A stretch of DNA of 64,000 nt from Jiella pelagia (lineage in GTDB: Bacteria > Pseudomonadota > Alphaproteobacteria > Rhizobiales > Rhizobiaceae): positions 503,501-567,500 of the forward strand of contig NZ_CP114029.1 of assembly GCF_026898155.1 (NCBI RefSeq). Direction: 5' to 3'. This document shows positions 28,761-40,369 of this stretch, in pieces. The position numbers were made by a program, and so were the translations under genes. Under the pieces are notes generated by a model. That model ran no database searches, was not told the origin of the DNA, and saw only the letters and a program-made list of their open reading frames with translations. Positions within the stretch are counted from its first letter, which is position 1; each line of letters begins with the position of its first letter.

Positions 28761-30542
28761 ATGGCCGATTTTCTCGCCCAATATTCGGCCTTTGTCGGGC
28801 TGGCCATCATCCTCCTCGTCTTCGTCGCCTTCGCCCTCGAGCGCTACCCGCCCGAGGTCGTCGCCTGCGGGGGCGCCGTGGCGTTTCTTTTGTGCGGCTA
28901 TCTGGAGGCCGAGGAGATGACCTCGGTCTTCTCCAACCCGGCGCCCATCACCATCGCCGCGATGTTCGTGCTCTCCGGCACGCTGATCCGCACCGGCGTC
29001 CTCGACGCGGCGGCGGGATGGCTGCTGACACGCGTCACCCGGCGCCCGGTGATGGTTCTTTCGACGACGGCTGCAGGGGTGATCGTCGCCTCGGCCTTCA
29101 TCAACAACACGCCGGTCGTCATCGTCCTGATCCCGATCGCCGGCGAGATTGCCCGGACGCTGAAGATCGCCGAGACGAAGCTCTTGATGCCGCTGTCCTT
29201 CCTGACGATCCTCGGCGGCACCTGCTCGATGATCGGCACGTCGACCAATCTCCTCGTCGACGGCGTCGCCCGTGGCCAGGGGCTCGAAGCCTTCTCGATC
29301 TTCGAGATCGCGCCGGTGGGCATCGTCACGGCACTCGTCGGACTGTCCTATCTCGCCCTCATCGGCTGGCGGTTCTTGCCGTCGCGCGACGGAATCGGCA
29401 GCAAGTTGTCGGAGAGCAACGGCGACGGCTATTTCACCGAGGTCGTCGTGCGCGACGGCGCAAACGCCATCGGCAAGCCACTTGGCGAAGTCGGCGCCCT
29501 GTCCTCGCGCGGCATCAGGGCGGTGGCGATCCGCCGCGGCACCGAGACGCTGCGCCGGGATATTTCCGACACCGTGCTGCAGAAGGCAGACCGGATCGTC
29601 CTCTTCGCCACCGCCGAGGAGATCCTCACATTGCGTGCCAGCGACGGGTTTCGGATCGCCCGCAGCCAGCCGCAGCGGCCGGGCGAGGAACGGGTCGTGG
29701 TCGAGGCGACAGTTGCGCCCCATCGGCGCGGCATCGGCCGCGGGGCGCTGGAGCTGACCGGGCTTTCAGGCACCGGCACCTCAGTCCTCGGAGTCCTGCG
29801 CCATCGTCACGTCCCCGGCCCGAGCCTGCAGGAGATCCGGCTGCGGCCGGCCGACCGACTGCTGCTGGAAGGCCCGCCCGAAGCGATCGCGCGGATTTCT
29901 GACGAGAACGACCTCGTCGGGATCAACGTCTCCAGGGCCCGCCGCTTTCGGCGGGAGAAGGCGCCGCTCGCCATCGGCGCCCTCATGGCGGTGGTCCTCG
30001 TCTCGGCCTTTGGCTTGACCACCATCCAGACCGCCGCCTTCGTCGCCATCGCCGCGATCCTTCTCTTGAAGGTCATCGACGCCGACGAGGCATGGCGCAC
30101 CATCCGCGGCGATCTCCTGATCCTGATCTTCGCCATGCTGGCGATCGGCACGGGAATGGAAAAAGCCGGCACCGCCCAGATGATCGTCGACGCCATCACG
30201 CCGCTGATCGAGAACGCGCCTTATCTGGTCGTCCTGCTCGTCGTCTACGCGCTGTCGTCGCTGCTCACGGAGATCATCACCAACAATGCCGTCGCCGTCA
30301 TCGTCACGCCGATCGCCGTGGCGCTCGGGGTCAAGCTGGGGATCGATCCGCGCGGGCTCGTCGTCGCGGTAATGTTCGGCGCATCGGCCTCTTTCGCCAC
30401 CCCGATCGGCTACCAGACCAACACGCTGGTTTATGCGGCGGGCAACTATCGCTTCACCGACTTCGTCAAGGTGGGCCTGCCGATGAACATCATCGTCGGC
30501 ATCGCGACGTCGTTCGCGATCTATTTCTACTACGGCTCATAG
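28761..30542 (+). CDS. SLC13-family permease with two TrkA-C domains
   Basis: A 593-residue inner-membrane transporter. The membrane parts cover about 1-200 and 400-593, with the family motifs SAFINNTPVVIVLIP near 112, GGTCSMIGTSTNLLVDG near 150 and the C-terminal counterpart EIITNNAVAVIVTPIA and GASASFATPIGYQTNTLVY. Between the halves lie two TrkA-C (RCK-C) domains (about 215-390), a layout of SAC1/sulfate-type or dicarboxylate permeases. CGGAGG precedes the ATG. The anion carried is unknown. Confidence 0.88.
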   Translation: MADFLAQYSAFVGLAIILLVFVAFALERYPPEVVACGGAVAFLLCGYLEAEEMTSVFSNPAPITIAAMFVLSGTLIRTGVLDAAAGWLLTRVTRRPVMVLSTTAAGVIVASAFINNTPVVIVLIPIAGEIARTLKIAETKLLMPLSFLTILGGTCSMIGTSTNLLVDGVARGQGLEAFSIFEIAPVGIVTALVGLSYLALIGWRFLPSRDGIGSKLSESNGDGYFTEVVVRDGANAIGKPLGEVGALSSRGIRAVAIRRGTETLRRDISDTVLQKADRIVLFATAEEILTLRASDGFRIARSQPQRPGEERVVVEATVAPHRRGIGRGALELTGLSGTGTSVLGVLRHRHVPGPSLQEIRLRPADRLLLEGPPEAIARISDENDLVGINVSRARRFRREKAPLAIGALMAVVLVSAFGLTTIQTAAFVAIAAILLLKVIDADEAWRTIRGDLLILIFAMLAIGTGMEKAGTAQMIVDAITPLIENAPYLVVLLVVYALSSLLTEIITNNAVAVIVTPIAVALGVKLGIDPRGLVVAVMFGASASFATPIGYQTNTLVYAAGNYRFTDFVKVGLPMNIIVGIATSFAIYFYYGS

Positions 30543-30580
30543 GAACGGAAGAGTGGCACGCCGGGCGGGCACGATCCGTC

Positions 30581-33242
30581 TCAGCGCCGCCCCCGCGCCC
30601 GGCCGGCGCGGCTGAGGCGGATAGCCGACTGCGCCGCGGCGAGCCGTGCGATCGGCACGCGATAGGGCGAGCAGGAGACGTAGTCGAGCCCGGTCTCCTC
30701 GAAGAAGGCGATGGAGGCCGGATCGCCGCCCTGTTCCCCGCAGACGCCGAGCGAGATGTCCGGCTTCGTCCGCCGCGCCTTCTCGCAGGCGAGCGCGATC
30801 ATCTCGCCGACGCCCTCGACGTCGATCGTCTGGAACGGGTCGCGGTCGAGAATGCCCTGGCGCACATAGGTGGACAGGAAGTTCGCCGCGTCGTCGCGGG
30901 AGATGCCGTAGACCGTCTGGGTCAGGTCGTTGGTGCCGAAGGAGAAGAACTCCGCCGCCTCGGCGATCGAATCGGCCCGGATGATCGCCCGCGGCAGTTC
31001 GATCATCGTGCCGACGAGATAGTCGATCCGCCGGCCGCGCTCTTCCATCACCTTCGCAGCGACGTCGTCGATCCGGCTCTTGAGAAAGTCGAGTTCGCGC
31101 CGAAGCGAGACCAGCGGTATCATGATCTCCGGAACGACCGCGGCGCCGGCCCGCTCGCCGGCCTCGATCGCCGCCTCGAAGATCGCCCGCGCCTGCATCT
31201 CGGCAATCTCCGGATAGGAGATGGCGAGCCGGCAGCCCCTGTGGCCGAGCATCGGATTGAACTCCTCCAGCGCGGCGATGCGCTGGCGCACGACCGCCTC
31301 GTCCACGGCAAGCTTCTGCGCCGTGTCGACGATCTCGCTCTCGCTGTTCGGCAGGAATTCGTGCAGCGGCGGGTCGAGCAGGCGGATGGTCACCGGCAGT
31401 CCGGCCATGATCTCAAACAGCTCGATGAAGTCGGAGCGCTGGATCGGCAGCAGCTTGTCGAGGGCCCGCCTCCGGCCGGTCTCGTCGGAGGCGAGGATCA
31501 TCTCGCGCATCGACTGGATCCGGTCGCCCTCGAAGAACATATGCTCGGTCCGGCAAAGGCCGATGCCCTCGGCGCCGAAGCTGCGGGCGGCGCGCGCCTC
31601 GTGCGGCGTCTCGGCGTTGGTGCGCACCCGCATACGCCGCGCCCCGTCGGCAAATTCCATCAGCGTCGCGAAGTCGCCGGAAAGGCTCGGCCGGATGAGG
31701 CGGACCTTGCCCTCGATGACCTCCCCGGAGGAGCCGTCGATGGTGATCCGGTCGCCTTCCTTGAGCACCCTGTCGCCGGCATGAAGAAGCCCCTGAGCGG
31801 CATTGATGCGTAGCGATCCGGCGCCGGTGACGCAGGGCTTGCCGATGCCGCGGGCGACGACGGCGGCGTGGCTGGTGGTGCCGCCGCGGATCGTCAGGAC
31901 CCCGTCGGCGACATGCATGCCGTGGATGTCCTCGGGATGCGTCTCGTTGCGCACCAGGATGACGGGTCGCTCGTCGGCGGCCATGGCCTGCGCCCGTTCG
32001 GAGGTGAAGGCGATCTCGCCGGTGGCAGCGCCCGGCGAGGCGCCCATGCCCTTGGCGAGCACCGTCAGGCCGCCCTCCCGATCGATGGTCGGATGAAGCA
32101 GGAGGTCGAGCGAGGCCGGATCGATCCTGAGGATCGCCTCCTGCTGCTCGATGATGCCGTCGCTGACGAGTTCGACCGCGATGCGGACGGCCTCGCCGGC
32201 GCTGCGCCGCGCCGGCCGGTACTGCATCAGGAACAAGGCGCCGTCGCCGACCATGAAGTCGACTTCCACCGCATCGCCGGCATGCGCCTCGATCCGGCGC
32301 ACATGGCCGGCAAGCTCGGTGAACAGCTGGGAGAACGAAGGCGCGCCATTCTCGACGAAGCTGGCGAGATCGATCGGCTCCGGCGGCTCGTCGAAGGCCT
32401 CTATCCGACCTCCAATGGAGAATTCACCGGCCAGCTTCGGCGCGCCCGTCGAAAGTTCGCGGGACACCGCCCTGCCGCGGCCGGATTTCTGGTTGCGCTC
32501 GTTGAAGATCATCGCATGGGCGGTCAGTGCCAGCCCGGCATTTTCGGGTATGGCGTGCAGCATCCGGTGGTTCACCGCCGGCAGGCTGCGCCAGCTGGCA
32601 AAACTCGCCTGGACGACCTCGACCAGCTGCTGCAGCGGCGTCTGCGGGACGACGGCGTCGAGCCTCACGCTCGAGAAAATCATGGTAGCGCGCGATCAGC
32701 ATCCGCCATTCGGAAACGTTGCGCGGCTCGATCGGCCAGCCGACCCGTTCCCGCTCGCGGTCGGACAGATCCTCGAATTCGGCAAGATCGGCGTCGAAGA
32801 CCAGCGCCGCATAGCTTTCGATGAAGCGGCGATAGCTGCGATAGGCAAAATCGCTGTCGGACAATTCGGCCGCGACGACGTCGACCGTCCGGTCGGTCAG
32901 GCCGACGTCGAGGACGCTTTCGGCAAGGCCCGGCATCTGGGTGCCGGCACTGGTGCGCACCGCCAGAAGCAGCGGCCGCTGGTCGCCGCCGAAGCGCCGC
33001 CCGGTGACGCCCTCCAGCCATTCGACCGCGGCTCTGAGATCGGCCTTCAGGGCCTGCGGCAAGTCGCCGCCGGCGCCCTTGGTCTCCCGCCAGGCATGGG
33101 TCGCGATGGTGAAGCCCGGCGGCACGGGCGCCTCGAGCGAGGCGAGAAGCGCCAGATTCGCACCCTTCAGCCCGAGCGCCGCAACAGCGTCGGCGGTTCG
33201 CTCGGCCTCGCCCTGCCTGAAGGTGTAGATCCGCTTGGGCAT
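30581..33242 (-). CDS. ppdK: pyruvate, phosphate dikinase (apparent frameshift)
   Basis: An 886-residue enzyme interconverting pyruvate, ATP and phosphate with phosphoenolpyruvate. The ATP-binding part starts IYTFRQGEAERTAD and contains GLKGANLALLAS and PVPPGFTIATHAW; the phosphohistidine motif is GGTTSHAAVVARGIGKPC near 440; the PEP-binding barrel has GLCRTEHMFF, NPMLGHRGCRL, FSFGTNDLTQTVYG and SLGVCGEQGGDP. GAGCCTC at 32660-32666 interrupts the frame; on the coding strand one base less gives FLERELDAVVPQT. The start MPKRI at 33242 matches the family N-terminus; an ATG at 33338 is an alternative. Confidence 0.9.
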
Positions 33243-33486
33243 GCCCTGCCGGTCCGTTTCATCGAGCGCCGTCCGGGCCGCGGCGCGGTCCTGCGGACGG
33301 TCCAGCGCGGCGGATTTGAAGTTTGCGCCGTCCTGCATGCGACGCTGAGACGAACTCCAAACCGAAAACCACACCAGATCAAATGTTTGGCGAGTGTCTT
33401 TCGATCCCGAATTCCGTCGAGAAGCACTCCGGCGTCATGACGAACTTCGGAGTCGCGACACTAATGCATAATCCCGCCAGCGCCAA

Positions 33487-33506
33487 TTGCTGCAATGCAA
33501 AAAGCG
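33487..33506. promoter_or_regulatory. TGC-rich palindromic site upstream of ppdK
   Basis: TTGCTGCAATGCAAAAAGCG agrees with 9760-9779 at 17 of 20 positions. It lies about 245 bases upstream of the chosen ppdK start (150 from the alternative). A shared regulator of ppdK and the small gene at 9881 is possible. Confidence 0.3.
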
Positions 33507-33562
33507 CTCCGCCCCTCTCGCGGTTCCGGGCCGCCTTCGAGGGGACGGCGGTGCGCTGACGC

Positions 33563-33589
33563 AAAAAAGGCCGGACACGGCGTCCGGCC
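33563..33589 (-). terminator. rho-independent terminator of the dsbA-like gene
   Basis: On the minus strand GGCCGGAC, a 5-base loop, GTCCGGCC and then six T residues: a textbook intrinsic terminator, about 50 bases past the stop at 33637. Confidence 0.9.
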
Positions 33590-33636
33590 CTCCTTCCTCC
33601 GCGAAGCCGAAGTGCGGCCGAATGACCGCCGCCGAT

Positions 33637-34425
33637 TCACATATGCTGTTCGATCACGGCGCCCATTTCGGCCGCCCCGAGGGCGCCGGAATACTTGTCG
33701 CCATTGACGAAGAAGGTCGGAGTGGCGTTGACGCCGAACTCGGTCTCGCCGGCCTGCTGAATCTCGACGATCTTCTTCTGAAGCTCCTTGTCGTTCAGGC
33801 ACGCCCGGAACTGCTCTTCGCTCATGCCGGCGAGCCGCGAAATCTTCAGGAGCTCGGCCGAGGCCTGATTGGAGAATGCCCATTGCGGCTGCTGGTCGAA
33901 CAGGACGTCGACCATCGCGGTGCGCTTGGCGTCGTCGCCGGCGCAGCGCGCCAGCATGAAGCCGGCGAGCGCCCGGGGATCGAACGGGAACTCGCGGATG
34001 ATCAGCTTCGCCTTGCCGGTGTCGATGTAGTCCGCCTTGATCTTCGGATAGCTGGTCTCGTGGAAGTCCCGGCAGTGCGAGCAGGTCAGGGAGGCGTATT
34101 CGACGATGGTGACGGGCGCGTCCGCATCGCCGATGACGATGTCGGGCAGCGCCTGTTCGGACATCAGCTTCTCGACGTCGACTTTCCCCGAGGCCTCCGG
34201 CACCTTCACGTCGGCCTGGGCCGCCGCGTCCGTTTCACCCGAAGACGAAGCCTGGGCGAGAAGCACGGGCTGTTCCGCATTCCCGCCATCGGCCGCGGCG
34301 GCGGGCGATGCGACGAGGGGCGAGGCGCCGAGCGCGAGGAGGCCAGCCAGAGCGAGCGATGCGGCGAAGGCCGGGCGGCGCATCGGATGACGGGCGGCGT
34401 GAGGTTTCGCGGACTGAACTTGCAT
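33637..34425 (-). CDS. DsbA-family periplasmic thiol-disulfide oxidoreductase
   Basis: A 262-residue secreted thioredoxin-fold protein. A signal peptide occupies roughly residues 1-46 (FAASLALAGLLALGASPL, then ASPAAAA), the active site is CSHC in YASLTCSHCRDFHE near 112, and the cis-proline loop is NATPTFFVNGDKY near 235. GGAGAAG stands 8 bases before the ATG at 34425. It follows dciA and mutY in opposite orientation to mutY, the usual Hyphomicrobiales cluster, in which smc normally comes next; here ppdK lies beyond instead. An intact GAGCTC is at 33850. Confidence 0.9.
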   Translation of the reverse strand: MQVQSAKPHAARHPMRRPAFAASLALAGLLALGASPLVASPAAAADGGNAEQPVLLAQASSSGETDAAAQADVKVPEASGKVDVEKLMSEQALPDIVIGDADAPVTIVEYASLTCSHCRDFHETSYPKIKADYIDTGKAKLIIREFPFDPRALAGFMLARCAGDDAKRTAMVDVLFDQQPQWAFSNQASAELLKISRLAGMSEEQFRACLNDKELQKKIVEIQQAGETEFGVNATPTFFVNGDKYSGALGAAEMGAVIEQHM

Positions 34426-34571
34426 GGACGAATCTTCTCCTTTGCCGTTGCCGGCGACGCATGGCGGTTTAAGCAACATCGTGGCGATTTTAAAGGCTGG
34501 GTTATGGCAGGCCGCCGTCGCTGACGGCCTTGTGTTCGCAAGCGGATCGTTCGCCGGGGATGGTGAACGGG

Positions 34572-35108
34572 TCATTTTGCCGGCAGCCGCCCGAGGGTCG
34601 CTGCGGCAAAGGCGGCGAGCGCCGACTTCAGTTTCGGATCCTCGATCCGGGCGACCATGTCCTCGATCCGCGCCCGGTCGTCAGCGCCGAGAGGCCGAAT
34701 CTTCGGGCGAAGATCCCGCTTCGGCCTGGCGACGGGCTTCTGGACGAGACGGATCTTCGCCACCGCGTAAAAGCCGAAGAAGCCGTTGACGCGCGACAGG
34801 ATCTCGCTCGTCTGATGCTGCAGGCGAAGCGCCGCATTGGGCTCGGCCGCAACGACGAGTGTGGCCGGCTCGAAGGCATCGCCGTTCGAGCGCTCCTTCG
34901 GCCATTGCAGCTTTTCCGGCAGGGTGGTTTCGGCGAGCCTTGGTCCGACGATGCCGGGCCATGCCGCGACGAGGCCCGTCGTCATGCCGGCCTTGCGCCT
35001 GAGGATCGGATCCATCAGTTCGCCGGTCAATTCGGCGAGAGGCCGGGCGCCCCGCCGCGAGCGCGGCGCGGCGGCACGGCGCTTTTCGTATTCGTCGCCA
35101 CCCGTCAT
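34572..35108 (-). CDS. dciA: DciA-like protein (DUF721)
   Basis: A 178-residue protein with the DUF721 core: ELTGELMDPILRRKAGMTTG, WPGIVGPRLAETTLPEKLQW and LVVAAEPNAALRLQHQTSEI. DciA loads or stimulates the replicative helicase DnaB in bacteria lacking DnaC. A conserved C-terminal extension (PLGADDRARIEDMVARIEDP) is characteristic of alphaproteobacterial forms. The ATG at 35108 starts MTGGDEYEKR; the region between it and mutY (35325) is the divergent promoter. Confidence 0.82.
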   Translation of the reverse strand: MTGGDEYEKRRAAAPRSRRGARPLAELTGELMDPILRRKAGMTTGLVAAWPGIVGPRLAETTLPEKLQWPKERSNGDAFEPATLVVAAEPNAALRLQHQTSEILSRVNGFFGFYAVAKIRLVQKPVARPKRDLRPKIRPLGADDRARIEDMVARIEDPKLKSALAAFAAATLGRLPAK

Positions 35109-35324
35109 GCCGTCGGCGCTTCCCTTCGATTTCGGCAAAGGCATAGCGCGGGCGGTGCGCTTGCCGCAACCCGATGCGCAAAGGGTCGCGCCGTCATCCG
35201 CCTCCGGGCAGGCCGTTGGCAGTTGCCAATGCGTTCGGCCCATGCGACCAGAACTCGCCGCCGGACGGTCGCTTGAGACTGTGTCCGCTCCCGTTCATCG
35301 CCACCGCCGAGTTCGCTTTCCCGC

Positions 35325-36441
<1,117 letters not shown>

Positions 36442-36455
<14 letters not shown>

Positions 36456-37068
36456 TCCGCAGCATGTCGTCTTCGACATCGGCCGGGTTCTGATCCACTA
36501 CGATCCGCATCTGGCGTTTAGGGATATCATTCCCGACGACGAGGAGCGGCACTTCTTCCTCAGCGAGGTCTGTTCCCACGACTGGAACCTCGAGCAGGAC
36601 CGCGGCCGCTCCTGGGCAGAGGCCGAAGCCGAGGCGATCGCCCGGCATCCCGATCGGGAAGAGCAGATCCGCGCCTTCCGCAAACATTGGCACCTGATGG
36701 TTCCTCACGCCTATGACAACAGCGTCGCCATCATGCTCGGCCTGATCGATGCGGGCGTCGACGTGACGATGCTGACGAATTTCGCCACCGACACCTTCGA
36801 TGAAGCCAGGGAGCGCTTCGCCTTCCTGAAGCGGCCCCGGGGCGTCACGGTGTCGGGCGAGGTGAGGCAGATCAAGCCGGATCGGGCGATCTACGACATT
36901 CACGTCGAGAGCTTCGGCCTCGACCCGGCGAAGTGCCTCTTCATCGACGATTCCGAGAAGAACGTCGAAGGCGCGCGAGCCGCCGGCTGGCAGGCCGTCC
37001 ACTTCGTCTCTCCGGAAGAACTCGCCCGGGCGTTGGCCGAGCGTGGCTTGCCCGTTCCGCTCGACTGA
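36442..37068 (+). CDS. HAD-family hydrolase
   Basis: A 208-residue phosphatase-like enzyme of the HAD-IA type. Motif I is VVFDIGRVLIHYDP, in which the second aspartate of the usual DxD is G/R-shifted (DIGRV; the YihX-like DxGxV form), motif II is MLTNFATDTF, motif III includes K at IKPDRAIYD, and motif IV is CLFIDDSEKNVEGA. AAAAGG precedes the ATG. It is translationally close to mutY and probably co-transcribed. Substrate unknown; YihX-like members dephosphorylate sugar phosphates. Confidence 0.88.
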
Positions 37069-37122
37069 ACCGCCAACGCGCGAGGCGCAGAGACCAACAT
37101 TTCCGCCACTTGGCGCCTGGTA

Positions 37123-38640
37123 TCAGCGGGCGATGGCGTGAAGCGGGATCTTCGCGTCGAGCCGCATGCCGATGGGCGGCCACTGGATGGTGAGGTCCCC
37201 CTCCAGCTGCGTCTCGACGCAGAGGCCCACGAGCTTCGAGCCGAAGCCGAGTGCGGCCGGCGCGCCGGTCATTTCCGGGCCGCCCGTCTCCGTCCAGTGA
37301 AAATCGAGGACGTCTCCCACGATCGCCCATTCGACCACGAGCCTGCCACCCGACTGGGAGAAGGCGCCGTATTTGTTGGCGTTGGTCGAAAGCTCGTGGA
37401 TGAATAGCGCGACGTGCGTCGTCGAATTGACGCCGAGGCGCAGCATCGGGCCCCGGATCGTCAGGCTGTCGGCGCCGGCCTTGCGATAGGGCTCGACCAG
37501 GATCTTCACGAGATCCCCCAGAAAAATCTCTTGGTAATCACTTTCGACTTCGGCCGTCAGCGCCGGGCGGATGAGGTCGTGGGCGCGTGCCAGGGCGATC
37601 AGTCGCCCTTGAAGCGCCTCGGCCATCTCGGCCGGGCCGGTCGCTCCCCGCGCCGCCATCGAGATCATGCCGCGGACGATGGCGAACAGGTTCTTGATCC
37701 GGTGGTGCAGTTCGCGCACCAGCAGCTGCCGCGACTCCTGCATCCGCTGGCGTGCCGAGACGTCGCGAAAGAACAGCGTCATTTCGTCCCCCGCCGGAAC
37801 GACACGCGCCTCGAGCCAGCGGCCGAGATCGGAGCAGTGGGCGGTCTCCTCGGCGGTATCGCCGGTCGCGAAGGCCCGCTTCACCAACACCTCGAAGGCG
37901 TCGCCGTCAGCTCTCGGAAACACCTGCCAGAGGCTCCGGCCATTCAGCTCATCCCCGAGGCCGAGGATCGCCTTCGCGCCGCGATTGGCATAGTCCACCG
38001 TCAGCCGCCGATCGATCTTCACGATGCCGTCGGCCGTGGTTTCCAGGACGAGCGCCAGGCGGGCGCGGTCGAGATCCGCCTTCTCCTGCAGGGCGCGCCG
38101 GTGATCGACCTCGATTCTGAGCCGGATCTCGCTCTCGACACCCGTGGCGATCGTCCGCAGCGTCTCGATGTCCTCGCTCGTCCAATGTCGCGGCTCCGTA
38201 TCGATGGCGCAGAAGGAGCCGAGGACGTGGCCGTCCGCCGTGACGATCGGCACGCCGAGATAGGCGATGACATTGAGATCCGGGATGGCGAGGTTATCCG
38301 CGACCAGCGGATGTTCCCGCGCATCCTCGATCACCAGCAATTCGCCGGAATCGACCACATGCTTGCAGAAGGAATGGCTGAGCGGCGTCTCCCGCGCCGC
38401 CGAATAAGGCTCGGGCAGGCCCTGCTGCGCCTTGAAGAATTGCCGGTTTCGATCGACCAGCGAAAGGAGTGAGACGGGCGTTCCCAGAAGCTTGGTCGCC
38501 AGCCGCACGCCGCGGTCGAAGATTTCCTCGGCCTGCGTATCGAGAAGCCCCGCGCGCGTCAGTAGGTCCAGCCTGTCAGCATCGCCGATCCGCTCACCCT
38601 CGTCGTTGCCGACTCCGGGAAACGGTGACATGTCCTGCAT
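37123..38640 (-). CDS. GAF-PAS HWE-family sensor histidine kinase
   Basis: A 505-residue soluble kinase. A GAF domain covers about 25-175 (TPVSLLSLVDRNRQFFKA, LSHSFCKHVV, YLGVPIVTADGHVLGSFCAI), a PAS domain about 190-305 (LETTADGIVKIDRRLTVDYA), then the HWE dimerisation motif RELHHRIKNLFAIVRGMI near 320. The kinase domain has the HWE-class features ALFIHELSTNANKYGAFS and FHWTETGGPEM and lacks a recognisable G2 box. No receiver is fused. It is divergent from the KaiC-like gene and receiver, and may phosphorylate that receiver. Confidence 0.9.
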   Translation of the reverse strand: MQDMSPFPGVGNDEGERIGDADRLDLLTRAGLLDTQAEEIFDRGVRLATKLLGTPVSLLSLVDRNRQFFKAQQGLPEPYSAARETPLSHSFCKHVVDSGELLVIEDAREHPLVADNLAIPDLNVIAYLGVPIVTADGHVLGSFCAIDTEPRHWTSEDIETLRTIATGVESEIRLRIEVDHRRALQEKADLDRARLALVLETTADGIVKIDRRLTVDYANRGAKAILGLGDELNGRSLWQVFPRADGDAFEVLVKRAFATGDTAEETAHCSDLGRWLEARVVPAGDEMTLFFRDVSARQRMQESRQLLVRELHHRIKNLFAIVRGMISMAARGATGPAEMAEALQGRLIALARAHDLIRPALTAEVESDYQEIFLGDLVKILVEPYRKAGADSLTIRGPMLRLGVNSTTHVALFIHELSTNANKYGAFSQSGGRLVVEWAIVGDVLDFHWTETGGPEMTGAPAALGFGSKLVGLCVETQLEGDLTIQWPPIGMRLDAKIPLHAIAR

Positions 38641-38876
38641 CGATCAACTTTCCGTTCTTCGACGATCGCTGCCTGATGGCACGTCCTCGGCTTTGTAATG
38701 GCGAACTCGCGGCTTGAAACGTCCAACAAAAGAGTATGTCTTGCGGATCAATGCTGCACACCCCTGTGACCAGCAGCATTCTCGGTAGCCACGGTCGGCG
38801 GGACTTAGGCTCCATCGGGCCGACGACAACGCCGGGCACAGACACTCGAACGAGACAAGGCAATCGACCGTCGCCA
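38641..38876. promoter_or_regulatory. shared divergent promoter region of kinase and KaiC-like operon
   Basis: These 236 bases separate two divergently transcribed signalling units. I find no clear sigma-factor boxes by eye. The location implies co-regulation. Confidence 0.4.
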
Positions 38877-40369
38877 ATGACTTCCGAAACACCTGACGCC
38901 AGCGAACCCTCCCTCACCCGCTTCGAAAGCGGGCTGCCGGAGCTCGACCAGATTCTCGGCGGCGGCCTCGTCGCCGGCGGCTCCTACATCATTCAGGGCT
39001 CGCCGGGCACCGGCAAGACGATCCTCGCCAATCAGATATGCTTCACCCGGGCCGCCAAGGGTCAGACGTCGCTTTATATGACGCTACTGTCCGAGAGCTT
39101 CTCGCAGATGTTCGGCTTCCTGCAGTCGCTGGACTTCTTCGACATGACGAAGGTCCCCGAATACATCTACTACACCAGCGCCTATGCGACCCTCCGGAGC
39201 GAGGGCCTGGAAGCGTTGCTGCACCTCATCGTCCAGGAGATCCGCAAGCGCCGGCCGAGCATCTTCGTCTTCGACGGGATCTTCGCCATCGGCGAACTCG
39301 CCGGGGCCGATGGCAGCGAGAAAGAGTTGCGTCGCTTTCTCAACGAGCCTCGCCGCGCTCGCCGCGCAAAATCGCATGACGATCATCCTGATCACCAATT
39401 CCGACCGCAGCCCGTCCTCCCCAGAATATGCCGTAGTGGACGGATGGATCGAGGCTCGTCGACGACCAGGCGCCCCATCGTCCGGGCCGGCATCTCTCTG
39501 TCCACAAGCAGCGCGGCGGCCCGATCCTGCGCGGGCGCCATCAGTACCGGATCACCGCTTCGGGTCTCGACATCTATCCGCGGCTCGAAAGCCTGCCGCG
39601 TCCGGCGGACCTCGACGAGACATCGATACGGCGCCTCGGCAGCGGAATTTCGGGGCTGGACCGAATGATGGGCGGCGGCGTGCCTGAGCATTCGGCCACC
39701 GCCGTCTTGGGGCCGGCCGGCAGCGGCAAGACGACGGTCGGTCTGCATTTCGCCGCCGATGCGGCCCCCGATGCGCCCAGCCTGTTCTTCAGCTTCTACG
39801 AGAAGCCGGGGCGGCTCGTTCGAAAGGCCGCCGGCATCGGGATCGATCTCGAAGGGATGATCGATTCGGGTGCCGCCAAGATCGTCTGGTTCGCGCCGGG
39901 CGAATACATGATCGACGAGATCGGCCGCACGGCCATCCGCGAAGCCGAGGCGAGCGGCGCCAAGCGGATCGTCTTCGACGGTCTCAACGCGGCCTGCCGT
40001 CCCCTGGCCGACGACATTCGCCTGGGCGCCTTCCTGCGGGCGCTCAACGATCGTCTGCTCGCCCTCGGCGCGACGATCGTCTACACCTACGAGGTGTCGC
40101 AACTCTTCTTCCCGGAGGTTCTCGCCTCGGGCCAGTTCTCCGGGCTCGTCGACAACACGCTGCTCTTGCACTATTCGCTCACCGGACCTACCGTCGAGCG
40201 CCGGGCGACCCTTCTGAAGGTTCGGGACAGCGATTTCGACCATCGGGGCTGCTCCTACCGGATCACGCCGGACGGACTGGTCCTCGAGCCACTCGAGGGC
40301 GAGAAAATTTATCCGACGACGACGGATGCTGTACCCACCGGGCCAGTCGGCACCGGAGGGACCGGCTAA
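38877..40369 (+). CDS. double-domain KaiC-like ATPase (two apparent frameshifts)
   Basis: About 496 residues with two RecA-type domains. Domain 1 has Walker A GSPGTGKT at 41-48 and a Walker B-like IFVFDGIFAI; domain 2 has GPAGSGKT near 281 and RIVFDGLNAA. The paired catalytic glutamates of cyanobacterial KaiC are not both kept: the matching spots read LLSESF and FYEKPG. GAGCCTC at 39345-39351 and GAGGCTC at 39451-39457 shift the frame out and on; removing one base at each gives FLNELAALAAQNRM and GWIELVDDQAPHRP. No kaiB or kaiA is nearby. The stop overlaps the receiver's start (TAATG). Confidence 0.85.

Larger units (their letters stand above)
33243..33636. other. intergenic region between ppdK and dsbA-like gene
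   Basis: It contains the upstream region of ppdK, a TGC-rich site at 33487-33506 and the dsbA terminator at 33563-33589. No gene is seen. Confidence 0.6.
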